From: Dallia pectoralis
Lineage: Eukaryota; Chordata; Actinopteri; Esociformes; Umbridae
DNA length: 64,000 nucleotides
NCBI GenBank assembly: GCA_029465975.1
Contig: CM055758.1
Coordinates: 11,016,345 to 11,080,344, forward strand
Direction: 5' to 3'
In this document: one piece after another, positions 24,601 to 36,800 of the stretch
Layout of the letters: every line of letters starts with the position of its first letter
How positions within the stretch are numbered: the first letter of the stretch is position 1
Notes under the pieces: generated by a model
Databases searched by the model: none
What the model was told of the DNA's origin: nothing
Seen by the model: only the letters and a program-made list of their open reading frames with translations
Position numbers and translations under genes: made by a program

Positions 24601-24860
24601 GGCAGATAAATGGAATTGACATTTTTTTGACAGCCTTTTTGCCATTATTAACATAGGGCGCCAATATGCTATATTTACCTAGGGTGTTGTACATCGTCAA
24701 TAAAAACATTTTACTCTTCCAGAATTGTTTCATGCTTTCATACTATTTCTTCATTTCACCAAATTGGTTTTTAAAGCATTTTTTGCCCTCTATTAAATAG
24801 TTACATGAGTATTTGACTAGTATTGACTAGGTTGCTCATTGTTGAATTTCTGTTCAAACA
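21655..24860. other. Intergenic, no supported gene
   Basis: Short open frames only (at most 123 codons, at 24177-24548 on -), none with a recognisable domain. Two related stretches at about 23270-23300 and 23350-23400, around CTAATCCTGAT and GAATACAATCTCCTCAGAT, are a small local duplication. Confidence 0.5.
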
Positions 24861-24918
24861 TACACACACTTTACACACTTTACACACACACCTACACACA
24901 CACACACACACACACATA
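24861..24918. repeat. (CA)n microsatellite
   Basis: TACACAC repeats pass into a pure CA run ending at about 24916. Confidence 0.97.
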
Positions 24919-24919
24919 C

Positions 24920-25494
24920 CAAGCTGCCTGCCTAGTGGAATGACCTATGACCGGGACATGCACTTTATAGTAAACTGAACAATAGGTTCACACTATTCCC
25001 AAAGATCCAATTAGCCTATACTTTAAAAAAGCTTGCTGCAATATTATTAAACACTACTGGCTGATGTCCTGTCTTTTTTGTGGGCCTTAGTGTAGCCCTC
25101 AAATCATGTGTACTAGCTAGAGTCCAAAAATGAAAGTATTCATTTTAGATATCTACAGCCTATCTCTGCTGACTGCGAAGATGACGTCCTAAATTCAAGA
25201 TCATCAATAAATTGTGATTATACAAAAACCATGCAGAGTTGATCATGATTTGTTTGCATTTTTTCTGCATTGTTTGCAGTTATTCCACTAATTTGCCAAT
25301 TCTGTGATAGCATCCTGTACACACAGTGGGCTATCCTTTTTTCCCTAAACGTTGAGTGGCCATTCTGTGCCCACAGCTGTATGGACAATTTATTTTTAAC
25401 GATTATGTAAACGAAGACACAGTTGTTGCAAACTGCACGGTTTTAGTTTATAAAGAGTATATTGTATACCTGAATTATTGTAAATGGTGCCAAA
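24920..25494. other. Intergenic, no feature seen
   Basis: AT-rich sequence downstream of the tRNA gene on its own strand; nothing recognised. Confidence 0.5.
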
Positions 25495-25495
25495 T

Positions 25496-25500
25496 AAAAA
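25496..25500 (-). terminator. Pol III T-run terminator of tRNA-iMet
   Basis: The plus-strand AAAAA gives TTTTT on the tRNA strand directly after the final A of the tRNA. Confidence 0.75.
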
Positions 25501-25572
25501 TAGCAGAGGATGGTTTCGATCCATCGACCTCTGGGTTATGGGCCCAGCACGCTTCCGCTGCGCCACTTTACT
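25501..25572 (-). tRNA. Initiator tRNA-Met (anticodon CAT)
   Basis: The 72-nt reverse-strand sequence has the vertebrate initiator layout: the A box in GTGGCGCAGCGGAAGCG, the three G-C pairs GGG/CCC flanking the CCCATAA anticodon loop (anticodon at 25540-25538), and the T arm GGATCGAAACC with A54-type initiator loop, ending CTCTGCTA. A T5 run (plus-strand A run at 25496-25500) just after the 3' end is a Pol III terminator. The acceptor 5' strand reads AGTAAAG against 3' CTCTGCT, giving one U-G wobble and one A-C mismatch where the usual AGCAGAG pairs fully. It may be a slightly decayed copy. Anticodon and internal promoters look intact. Confidence 0.9.
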
Positions 25573-25574
25573 GA

Positions 25575-26585
25575 ATAAAATACGAGTCATATCAGTGAAT
25601 CTGCTACGCAGGTATACGACGTACACCCATTAGGTATAATCAAGGTTTTCCATATGCCTACTTAAAAAACTTGCCAGGATACGAAACAAAATATTCTGTC
25701 ACACGTTGATTCGTAAATTCACCCCACCTGTGTAGTGAATGAAGTTTGAAATTAAGTAATTTGAATCACTAAAGGAGATATGAAACGAAAGCAAACTGAC
25801 ATTTTCAGTGTTTTCGAAGTCTGCAGCCGATGACGCGAACGTGACGTCACAGAAACGGCATGAGCCGGATAAGGCGGATCCTGTCCTACGCAATGTACGC
25901 AGAACACGTTTATTGAATTGTGTCTAGAGCTAGTTAACCTTACTAACGTTAGTGGATCCATGTGGTGTATTAATGAATGCGAGATAAGGTAAAAGCAATG
26001 AGATAATGTGTGTGTGTGTGTGTGCGTGTGCGTGTGCGTGTGCCTGTGCCTGTGTGGGTGGGTGTACAGTGGTAAACAGAATGCAACATGTATCTCATTG
26101 TTTCAGATGATGAGACTGAGAGCCAAATGAGCTGGATCTTTCAGGTGAACAAAGCCAGGAGAGCTTTCCCATTAAGCCTGCCAAAAGTGTTTCTAGTGTT
26201 ATGAACAGTTCTGGTTATTGTTATAGTGAATGGTGAGTCTTACTGGTCTTCCACTATAGTATTAGCATCAAGACTAGACAGCTCAATCCTGACTATGAGG
26301 CAGAAAATCCCTACTGGCTGATAAAAAGCTTACTTAGGATAAATACAATACACATCACTGCATCTTAGGCCAGTAAGTTGGCTGGACCTCCTTAACCTAA
26401 CTTAAATGCATAGATCACTGCATTATTCATTTTTTGTTCACAAGCTCTTCTCAACAGGTATATTTATCATCTATGTTAACACATAGATCTTCTGGTTTCA
26501 ATACTAGATCGCAGAGTTGGATAGTATTACAGACACCCTTTGTAACTACTGAATTGAGGAGCGTGTGTGTGTGTTATCCAAGTTT
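25575..26585. other. Intergenic with (TG)n at 26007-26060
   Basis: A TG/CG dinucleotide microsatellite occupies 26007-26060. The CG-containing stretch at 25820-25890 has no recognised exon. No gene is supported. Confidence 0.5.
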
Positions 26586-26589
26586 TTGG

Positions 26590-26880
26590 TGTGCGTGTGT
26601 TTTGGGGACCAAAAGTCCCCGGAAAGATAGAAAAAACCTGACAATGCCCATTCCACCATGTTATTAGCTAGTTTGAGGAAAATCATTTTCTTAGGAGTTA
26701 TATAAAGGGTACAGATGACAATTGGGTTTAGAAGTGGAGAAGGTTTTATGTTTATGGTTAGTTGTTATAGATTAGGTTAAAACTAGATATATAAGTTAGG
26801 TTTTGGTAAGAATTGAACTAAGGGGATATGAAAAATAGGGAATCGTTTATTTGGTTCTTACACAGATAACATTTGTGTGA
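26590..26880. repeat. Fish GGGGACCAAAAGTCCCC-type interspersed repeat fragment
   Basis: TTTTGGGGACCAAAAGTCCCC followed by GGAAAGATAGAAAAAACC and then by AGGTTA-rich sequence (26750-26830) resembles a repetitive sequence widespread in teleost genomes. The palindrome GGGGACCAAAAGTCCCC has a 5-bp centre. Ends are uncertain. Confidence 0.45.
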
Positions 26881-26889
26881 GTGTGTGTG

Positions 26890-28180
26890 TGTCTGTCGTT
26901 CTGCATTCTGCAGGGTAATGTTTAGGGTAATTAGCAACCTATAAATAGCTCCTGGTCGAGCATCAAGCTAATGCTATTGCTAAAGCTAATCAACCATTCA
27001 GGCTAGTCCCGGTTACCTTTCATCCTTGTCTCTACTAGGGGCTATGGTAAAGTCTGAGGCAAACCAACACACAGAAGAGGCCTCTGTTGATTTAGGCTTG
27101 ATATGGATTACAGGTGACCCAAGTGATGCCTGGAATTATTTGTTTCAAATGGAATAGAAGCATGAGTTGTGCCATTGTGCATGTGAATAGCTGTGTGATT
27201 AAATGGATGTCCTGTTATGTATTCACTCACATCTCAGGATACCGAATCCAATCCAATATGTCTTAACGCTGTGGAGTTGACATCATTATTGTGTGAAAGA
27301 ATGAAAGAGGTTAAATAATGTCTCTTTCCATATGTTTTTCAGGGATATGTTTGCATATGGTGGTATCACGAACAACCTCAAGCTGTATGCTTCTGGAGGT
27401 AAACATAAACAACTTACAGTCCACGACCTATCCTCCAATGATTAATAAGACAACAACAAAACAAGTTGCATTATTCAGACTGTATCTGCTGTACATCTGC
27501 CTCTAGTATGTTAATGTGTATTCCCATCTGAAGACACAAGTGTCAATGTTTAAATAAATATAGCTGCAAACAGTCATACGGTGATGCCTGGTCCATAGAG
27601 AGACAAAAAAACTGGACACATTTCTCTTAAATAAGCACGTTCTGTAACTTCTGTACATCAGTAAATAATACAATTTGCTGTTGATGTATTTAGTATCTTT
27701 TTAACTATTTGACTTTTTTAAAAGAGTATAAAAATGTTGTCAAATTTACAAATGTTCACCCACGCATTCTAAGAACAACATTTGTCAGGGTGATAAACAC
27801 ATTTGAGCATGGAGCTGTCCAACACGCCACAAGTATTCACAAGTAGTCAGACGAGTTGCAACTTCACTCTGTTCTATACAGTATCTCTGCCACAAATTCA
27901 AGCTGTGCTGAGACAATTTGCACCATCCTAGACCTGGATATGATTCTGGTTCACATATGTGAATGTTTAATTGTCAGAATAGGACATGTTGTTTGACAGA
28001 ATAGCATTATGATGCACTAAGAGACCTTTACAGATACTTTTGTTAAGTACTTTGTTGTGAGGATGGACACCAATCTACAGAAATGTTACAATTCTTTCTC
28101 CAAGAGGGTAAGTGGCACAGCCTTTCTACATTTTCATAATTTTTTATTTGTTAATTAAAGCACCACTATGTGACCAATTG
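26890..28180. other. Intergenic, no supported gene
   Basis: No long open frame. The stretch around 27560-27860 (AGCTGCAAACAG..., AAGAACAACATTTGTCAGG) looks like a degraded dispersed repeat, but I cannot name it. Confidence 0.4.
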
Positions 28181-28184
28181 GCTG

Positions 28185-28647
28185 TGTGAGGACCAGAGGT
28201 CTATCCCTCTGTCCCTCTCTATGCGGGAGTTGGCACTCCCCGACCAGCAGAGAGAGGGAGTAATCTAGGACATTCTATGCATCTGAGTTGGTTTCGCACA
28301 TGTTTTCTGTTTGGTAGTTTGTCCATGTATAGGCTACAGGTTGCCTCATTTCTGTTTGTCAGTGTTGGGGTGCATTGTTAAGGTACGTTGTGTTCTGTGT
28401 CTACGTTTGTCTGTGGTCACGTTTGTTTGTGGTCTATGTAATGCAGGTTTGTTTGCACGTTTTAGTTTATGTTCCTTGTGTTTTAGTTCCCTGTTATCCG
28501 GTTTAAGGAATCATCCTCAGTTCTTTTTTCGGTTTTGTGTTTTTGTTTAAGTCTGTGTTTCAGAGCAGATCTTGCCTGGTGGATTAAATAAACATACCTG
28601 ATATAAGAGAACCTCTGCGCTTGTGTCTGCTGTCTACGCCTGAGACA
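28185..28647 (+). mobile_element. Solo LTR, Gypsy type
   Basis: The start TGTGAGGACCAGAGGTCTAT with TCCCTCTCTATGC and GTTGGCACTCCCC matches the beginning of the LTR at 3203. The end has TTAAATAAACATACC, AACCTCTGCGCTTGTGTCTG and a terminal TGAGACA, matching the reverse LTR piece at 988. It has both ends and no adjoining internal sequence, so it is a solo LTR of the same family. Target duplication is not visible, and the ends may be off by a few bases. Confidence 0.7.
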
Positions 28648-28649
28648 GA

Positions 28650-29145
28650 AAGCGTTAAAGGCTGAGCATTGCATGATTGAATGTGGCCTTGGCATTTATC
28701 TATCAGTCCTTGTTGCACAAGCACTATATAGGAAATAGAATATAAGAAATAGTAGGTCTTGGTCGAATGCTATGGAAGCCTTTGAATATAGTCCCTTATG
28801 GGCCTCCGTAGGATACCCCTAATTCATCTTTCACTGCCATCCTGCCTGCAGCTGGTGGTCTTTGTGACTCAGTAGGACGGTTTCACCCAAATCGTCCCGA
28901 CTATGGACATTGCAGGGTGGTCACTGAGGGCACAGGACAGCCCTGCATGTTCCTCATCTCCTGGACGAGCCATTAACGTCAATCCAACTATCTGTAGTTT
29001 ATTATTGAATCAGTATCAGTCACACACACAAAATAAGTGCAAATGCTCTTTGAGTACCTTGAGCTGGGCTTTTATGGGTGAACCGTATACACAAATAAAT
29101 TATATACCCACTCTTTTAAACTCAGTTTGAATCCTGAATTTTAAT
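28650..29145. other. Intergenic, no feature seen
   Basis: No gene, RNA or transposon signature recognised. Confidence 0.45.
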
Positions 29146-29149
29146 TCGC

Positions 29150-29420
29150 GATGGCCTCGGTATAACACAATATAAACCAGGTGGTTTATCAGACCGTTTA
29201 CTACGGGTACGGCTTCACATCATGTTTTACTGCTCTGATTTCATTGTTAAACCAGTTTATATATAATAGCCACAAGGCGTTTGTGCTACATTGCCAATAT
29301 ACCACAGCTAAGTACTGTGTCAAGGCGCTCTGTGATGCAGCAAGCCTACGATCAGCTCTAAGCCATGGTATATTGGCCATATATCACACCCGCTCATGCC
29401 TTATTGCCTAAATATTTCAT
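29150..29420. repeat. Salmonid/esocid-type MITE-like interspersed repeat
   Basis: CCAGGTGGTTTATCAGACCG, AACCAGTTTATATATAATAG, GCCAATATACCACAGCTAAG and CCATGGTATATTGGCCATAT occur in the order known for an abundant repeat of salmonid and pike genomes. It is partly self-complementary around the two GGTATATTGGC-type stretches. This is recognition from memory and is the main basis for suggesting Protacanthopterygii. Confidence 0.5.
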
Positions 29421-29834
29421 TCAGATTATGCAAATGTTTGTGCTTTTGTCTGATAGTTCTAGGTGGGAGAGGAGGTAGATGATTTTAGACAGTGTGCCAG
29501 CCATGTTCCTGCCATAAGGTTTTATTTAAGGTGAAAAATAGGATATTAGAGAGACAAAACACAACTGACACTGAAGCATTTAAGCAGTGATCTTTTGGTA
29601 TTTTCTGTAATAAGCTTATGATGGTAATGCATTGCTATTGTTTAAAACGGCGTAATTGATGTTCAGAGTAAACAAGTAATTTATTTATGCAAAACCTTGG
29701 GGTGATTTTATTATTTTCTAGCTTCTCTCTTTCTCAGGATCCTCACGTGTTTCTCAGTGCAGGCTCGACAAAAGAGATAAAGCAGGAGAGGGTACTTGAC
29801 ATGTTTAGGAAAGAGAAAGAGTAGTTAAAGTAGT

Positions 29835-29962
29835 GGGTAGCTCAGTGGCAGTGCATGCTTTGTGTATATGTCGTCCTGGGTTCAAATCTCAGCTGCTCCC
29901 CAGGTCCCCAAACTGTTCTCAATCGTCCTACCTGGTTAAATAAAGGTTCAATTAAAAATGGA
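29835..29962 (+). mobile_element. tRNA-derived SINE with LINE-type tail
   Basis: The head carries a Pol III A box (TAGCTCAGTGGCAG at 29838-29851) and B box (GGTTCAAATCTC at 29879-29890) at tRNA spacing. After a short body comes CTACCTGGTTAAATAAAGG, the 3' tail shared with the LINE-derived piece at 42040-42200. SINEs of this type are copied by the LINE whose 3' end they share. Confidence 0.7.
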
Positions 29963-30149
29963 ACTGTGGTGGTGAGGCATTTCTTAACTTGTCCACTTGA
30001 GGGTGTTGTTGCCCATCTAAATGACATTGCTCTATGAGCCAAGAAACTACCAAGAAATAACTTCCGTCTGTTATGTCACAATTTCACAGAATGACCCCAA
30101 AAAACAAACCATCAGATTTAACAAAAACATTTTTTTAACTCCATAACAA

Positions 30150-30895
30150 TAGCTCTGCAGCACATAGTTAATAGCTCTCTGCAATCAGGGATTTTCCCAA
30201 CTTCACTGCAAACAGCTGCCATTAAGCCTCTATTAAAAAAGAGAACACTGGATGCAACTATTTTGAACAACTATAGACCAGTATCAAATCTACATTTTAT
30301 AGCTATGATTATTGAGAAGATTTTCTTCACTCAACTCAGCAAATTTGTGAGTCCATGCGGTCTCTTAGACAAATTCCAATCTAGGGCCCCAACCTCATTA
30401 TAGTAACTGAAACGGCTCTGAAAGAAGTTTGAAATGATATACAACTAAACACTGATTCGGAAAAAATGACAGTTTGGGTTCTATTAGATCTCAGTGCTGC
30501 ATTTGACAAAGTAGATCATATAACATTTCTGGACAGGTTTGGCTGGAAAATTGGGTAGGACTCTCCAGGACAGTCCTTAATTGGTTCAGGTCTTATTTAT
30601 ATTTTCAGAGTTACTTTGTCATCATCGGCAATCATGAATCTGATAAGGTGGCTATGACATGTGGAATTCCCCAGGGATCAGTTATTGGACCACTTCTGTT
30701 CAATCTGTATATGCTACCTCTGTGCCAAATTTAGCAGAACAACAACATTTGAGTTATGCTCAAATATATATGGCTCTTGAACCATATGACTAGCTCAGAC
30801 TAACTGTGTCACTGTATAAAGCACACTAAATGCCTGGATGAACCAAAATTGTCTACAATTAAACCAAAATAAAACAGAGATTATTATATAGAAAG
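30150..30895 (+). pseudogene. L2/CR1-like LINE reverse transcriptase fragment
   Basis: Translated blocks in order: KPLLKKRTLDATILNNYRPV, SNLHFIAMIIEKIFF, VLLDLSAAFDKVDH (palm motif A), NWFRSYLYF, ESDKVAMTCGIPQGSVIGPL followed by LFNLYMLPL (motif B). The region where the YADD catalytic box should follow reads SYAQIYMALEPYD, so the catalytic Asp pair is lost, and a stop follows LCQI. Frame changes also occur before motif A. The last part, AWMNQNCLQLNQNKTEIII, is the usual C-terminal block of this clade. Confidence 0.8.
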
Positions 30896-30899
30896 TTTT

Positions 30900-32500
30900 T
30901 TAATGTAAGTATGACAATAATTCCTAGAAATAAATCGTATGTGCAATTCATTAAACTATTTATCCTCCAGGAGGCAGTAACACTCATGTCTCAAGTACTT
31001 GACCACCTCCTTTTCCTTTAGTTCCACATCACCCACCTCAGGATCCCCACACAAAAATACTTGTGTGTCTGTGTGTGTGAGAAATATTTTTTGTGTTAGA
31101 CTTTTCTTTCTCTTTAGTGAAGTGAAAGTAGTGTGGAGACACACATGGCCAGTTACCAACATCAGTCAAATACAGTTCCTTACAATTGTATTCAGACCTG
31201 TGATCAATTCTCTGTTATTTACAGAATTATAAAGGGTAAATTAGAAATGTCATTTTGTATGACACTGAAACTTAAAGACATTGAATTTGTGTTTAGTTTC
31301 TTGGAAAAAGTGCAATATTTTGTTTGAAAAAGTGTGCAGTGGATGTTCCCAGGTTAAACCGATTTAACTTAACATGACATTATTATCAATTATGGACATG
31401 AATCTTATTTCAGCTTACACCTAATTGATTTTAAAAAAATCCTGGAGGGTAAATAGTTTAAATCCTTTTTCAGCTTACACCTAATAGATTTTAAGATTCA
31501 ATGTGGCAAATAAATATCAAACTTGTACTTTACTAACATGATAGTATTGCTCATTATTGGTAAGTTCAAGATAATGTTACAATTGTTTGATCACATTTTG
31601 ATATCCAGAACATAATCACACAATTGTCTAAATGTCAAAGCGTGGGGAATTCCTCTCCTCCCTCTGGCACTTTCTCTTCTACATACCACACGTGTAATAC
31701 CAAACGTGAACTAAAATTATTCTTATATTCCTCTTCTATTAAAATCAGATGATGTTTTTTGACAACTTTAATATATCTGGTTTAATATATCCAGTGCAAC
31801 TAATTGTATATAGTGAATACATTTTCACGCTTCATTTTTCCTTCATACATAACAATCAAACTCCCTGGCATTGTAAGGGTCATGATGTAGCCTGCAGACC
31901 CCACTTTCGCAAAAAACTTTGAGAATTTTCCTTTTTCTGTTTTGACATACCAACTAGAAATTACAGCTGTGAACAGCAATAACACATTTGCATATGCCTG
32001 ACCATTCGCATGTGTTTATGTTGGTTTAATGATATACATTTTGTTCAAATTATACGTTTGTTCGAAAAATATAGTTAGATACGAAACATTTTAAACTTTT
32101 TTTTATATATATCGTCAACAGACTTCACAACAAGTTGTGCTTGTAAGCCCCATTTAATGTGGACTGTAGGTGCATTAAATAAAAATAAAAAACCTATGAA
32201 TTTACACCATGCATTTTTTTAAAATGATGTGCTCTGACAGACATCATATAATCATAAGGTGCTGATATTTTCTGGGCAGAAAGCAATGTGTCGTGTTTAA
32301 AAGTACATCTGGCCTTTTAACGATATCTTGATTTACACTTTTTATGTGAATATCTTCATGCCAAACCGAAGGGGGACAGGTTGGACAGGTCTGACATCCA
32401 ACTCCCAGCACAAATAACTCACCTGGGTATTCACCTCCAGACGAGCGTTGGACCGTGATGTCATTCCGGCGCTGAAAACCTGTTTTAGTGTGTGTGACAG
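30900..32500. other. Intergenic, one short local duplication
   Basis: TTTCAGCTTACACCTAAT with GATTTTAA occurs twice, about 59 bp apart (near 31409 and 31468). No gene is recognised. Confidence 0.5.
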
Positions 32501-32506
32501 TGTGAG

Positions 32507-32668
32507 GTGACAATACTGTCTTGGAAGTTGAGCACGGGAGAAGACACACAATACGGGAGCTGTATCGTACATAAGGAGATACGTACCGATCCATTGAGTT
32601 TTAAATGTACCTCATTCTGGTGTGGAGGCCAGAGACCAGTCCAAGTCCATTTGTCTTTAAAATCACAG
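32507..32668 (+). other. Possible 5' exon of the ARID gene
   Basis: A strong splice donor, CACAG|GTGAGC, lies at 32668/32669, with a suitable acceptor for the ARID gene at 33888. If joined, an upstream open frame (32507 onward) would remain in phase with the ARID reading frame because the junction is phase 0 and GCAGTCATA precedes the ATG without a stop. The encoded peptide shows no recognised domain, so I favour 5' UTR with the start at 33898. The left end is not determined. Confidence 0.35.
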
Positions 32669-33897
32669 GTGAGCACAACCAAGTACCTCTCTTACAGTTG
32701 GATTTTTACATCCTAACTGAGTATTTCCACTTATTGATTCTGTTTAGCTAATAGTCAGTCCTGAGGTCAGATGCTAAAGCTTATCCTATCATGTTGGTAT
32801 AATAGAATTGTTTAATGCGTCATATTCTTGTCGGATTTATGGTCACATTCTCTGTACCAATCAATCAACTCAGGATATAAAGAGGGTATGCAATTCCCTG
32901 TTTAAAGGCAATTTCAATCACAAATAGGACAGTTGTGTTAACTTTCCGGGCTTGAAAATGTTTGGCCACTTGCTGTGATATTGCATTGAATTGCCTGTAG
33001 CTATTGAGCTGTTAGAAATCCCAGACCTAGGGCAATAACATGGAGCAACAGAACAGACAGTGTATGTAAGGACATTATTCACATTTTTGCAGACGGCCTG
33101 TCTGCCTAGGGAGACTAATATTCAAGTAGCGTATGTCTCAAACAACGTAACTGAAATAGAAACGTCTGTTCTGTATCCTTTTTTCTACTCACATTAGATT
33201 TAGTTCAGTTATTTTACATTTATTTAGGTCTTTTTTGATTGTTCTCCAACAGTGGTGCATGAGATATAATTAGCTGTCTCGCTCACAATAATAATAATAA
33301 TAAATATAGAAAGGGTAGACTTTATTTGGCATGAGGCACAGAAAACATAAATTCATAAAACAGTATTGCCTCTTCGCTAGTTCAGAATTTATTCAAAAAA
33401 AAAAACGTTCCTGAAATAATAAATACAGTCGTAATTAAACGGATTCTTTTAACTGAGTCACCCTGAGTCTATCATTGGACTGAACAGGAAACAGAACAGT
33501 TAAGTGAAATATGGAAACAGTGCCTGCAGTCATCAAGCCTTTGATCAATGCTGTGATCCCATTCCGCTCAGAGGCATGTTCGCTGATTTATGACTGTCTG
33601 GGTGTTGAAAGTATGACAAATCTGTGGTTAATTAAAATCTGAATTGAAAAACACATAGGCATGTTGATCTTGGATCAGTCAGAACCGGTTTAAACCGGGT
33701 TGGCCCAGCTGTCTCCGGCCGGTGCCATTTCAGACTTCCCTCCATCATTCCACTTCGCTATTATCTCAAAAGTAATAAAGCATGTAAAAGCAGAAAACCG
33801 TCGAACATGTTGAATTCCTTGTATTTCTTGAACAGAACGATGCCTTTGTATATCGTGTTAACGATGTGGTGATATTGTTTATTCCCAGGCAGTCATA

Positions 33898-36800
33898 ATG
33901 ACCCACGAGCAGAAACAGAACGATACATCCTCAGAACAGGTGGTTGTCTGGAGCCAGGAGATCTTCCTCAAAGAACTATACACATACATGAAGAAGAGGG
34001 ATATACCCATTGAGAGAATACCACACCTGGGATTTAAACAGAGTGAGTACTGTATGTAAGAAATATGCACACTCATACTGCACAAACAACAACATACCAA
34101 CAGTGCGTACACAAAATTGTTCAGATCTGACTGATTGTAGCTGAAATGTGACGTTTGTTCCTATATTTCCAGTTGATCTGTTCATGATGTACAAAACGGT
34201 GAAAAACTTGGGCGGCTACCACCAGGTAAAATAACACGAATACTTTCAAATATGATTTTTTTTTTTTCATGGCTTCAAAATGCCTGAGCAGGAAATGAAA
34301 TGCGAAGTATGTTTCCATAGTCGACTGAGGTTTGAATGTTCCCAACCGTCTGTGGCTGTGTCAACAATAAATATACATTTCGGATACATTTCTTACTCAA
34401 GGAAGTCAATGGTGAAATACACAAACAATTCTCAAATTACTGTGCTGTAGTAAGAAGATGTTATTACTGTCATATACAGATTAAACATTCATATTATCTT
34501 GAGACAATACATTGATAAATAAAAAAAGTAAATATTTTTTTTAGATTTATTTTCATAAATATTAGAGTCAATAAAATGTTATTTTAAATCATGACGTTTA
34601 AAAGTTCACACGCCACGGGTATTTTCTTACAAGTACATTTCGGGGGAAATGGAATTATGTAATGCACAATGTTGTTAAAATAACTGTGGATCTTTACCAG
34701 GTGACAGCCCAGCAGATGTGGAAGCAAGTGTACAACACTCTGGGAGGAAACCCGAAAAGCACCAGTGCAGCTACATGCACACGTAGACATTACGAGAAGT
34801 ATGTCCAAGCAAACGTATCACACATCTTCTACGATGATGAGATTAGGGTTTCCCTTGGCACGCAAAATAAAGGAACAATGAGAGAGAAAAGTATTTTTTC
34901 TGATTAAGCAAAATGCTACCTATTAGGCCTGGCTGTCATGCCCTGTCTTAGCACATCAACTGGCTGATACTGTACTCACAGTGAAGTGTGGTTGAAGGCA
35001 CTTCTCAGCAGCAGGGACTGGGAGACGGGATTAAGGGAAGGGTAAACAGAGCAAAAAAAGGGAGACTTAAAGAACCTGATCCAGAGAGCACAGAATGGTG
35101 CAAAGATTGCATTTTCAGCATGACAAAACACAGCAATGCTCAAAGAACTTTAGGACGTATTTGTGAATGTCCTTGGTTGGACTAGCCAATGTTTGGACTT
35201 TAATTCGATTTGAAAATCTGCGTTGGTAACTACATGACCACAGTTAACACCAACCCTCCCCATCAAATCTGCCAGGGTTTGATAGAATCTGTAAGCTAGA
35301 AATACCCAAATATGTATGTGCAACGATGGAATAGTTGGACCAACTATATTCACAAATATATTTTCACAAAATGACAAAGATAAATAAAAACATGTTATCA
35401 GTAGACCATTATAGTTTTTTGTTTGTAAATTGACTCTAACTTTAAAAAAACTAAATATTTTTAGAAATTAAAATGTATTGCTGCACTTCTGTGCATGTAC
35501 CTATGTAATTGAGTGTTCATGCATTTTCCACAGACACTATGTACAAATAACTGTGAAAAAATCCCGAAAGTCGTACTTTGGTTTTCTTTAGTGTGTTTTA
35601 AATGTATTTTCTTGTTTTTTTCATAGGCTCCTTCTGCCATTTGAATGTCACATTAGCGGAGGAGACGACAGGGATGCGTTGCCACAGCGACAGCAGAAGC
35701 GTTTACATTCCAGTGAGAAGGATGATTGCCCCAGGCCAGCCAAGTATAGCATGCCGCCCCCACAACAGGTATGATACACAGGAAGGAAACCCACGCACGC
35801 AGTCACACAGGCATGTACACAAACACACTGACATGTGTTCCCACACGGATGAAGGAACCAAGATCCACACACATTTTCAATTGACTGACCGCTCATTATT
35901 GGTGTTTTGTCCTTTCAGAGCCACCATACCTTCCTGCCAGACTCCAGAGTGCGAGTCGTGCCTTTGCCTGTGCCGTTCTACCCCCACCCTGCATTCCCTA
36001 TAGAGACCCAGTACCTACACCCGCCGCCTGCTTACAGCCTCCAGCCTGGCCAGCCCCCCTACCTCACCTTCACCCCAGGGCAGATGGACATTGAAAAGCA
36101 GCCTCTGGAACGCCTGCGCTTCCTGGCTGACCGGTACAAGGACACCTCAGGCTGGACTGAACCACTCAACCTCAGCAAGAGACCGGGTCTGGAGTCCAAA
36201 GTTCCACCCCCTTCATCGTTCGCCCCACCTCCCTCCAATAAATCTCCGAAGTTCCTAAACACACCTTTCCCCCTCTACCCTGTCAAGGGTCCGGCTAAAG
36301 ATGAGGGTTGTGAGTCAGGCGATGGAGAGTCGTCCCCGGGGAAACCACACCTCTACCATGTGACACATAGAGATGACTACGTCATTGACCTGACATCCTC
36401 CTCTGGTGGTTTCTCCTACAGCCCGACCCCAGCCTCCAGCACACACATAAAGACCGGGTCCCCAGTCCTCTCTCCACTACAGAGTAGTAAGGCCAGTGGC
36501 CCCGCCGTGGCCAACGCCCCAAAACCCCCAAAGAGAGAGTACCCAGATTGGTCTACTGGGGTAATGAGAGGGGAAAGCCCCAAGAACAGTCCGGAACCGC
36601 TCAATCTCAGCTCCAATCTTTTGAGCCCCCCAACAGAGACCGGGGGAAGGATGGAGATCCAAATCCCTCTGGCGCTGCTCCATGACTTGATTAAAGGAGG
36701 CCTGCTGTGTGGGCCCGCTGGATCCCGGCACGGGGCTCTGTCCATGCAGCGTCCGACGCTACCAGGCCCAGTTCTGGGTCTGACCAAACGCTCTGAGGTC

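Noticed and set aside
35907..35918. Start of the ARID last-exon open frame as a separate gene
   Set aside because: The ATG lies in the intron just before the acceptor AG at 35918; the frame continues from upstream exons in phase.
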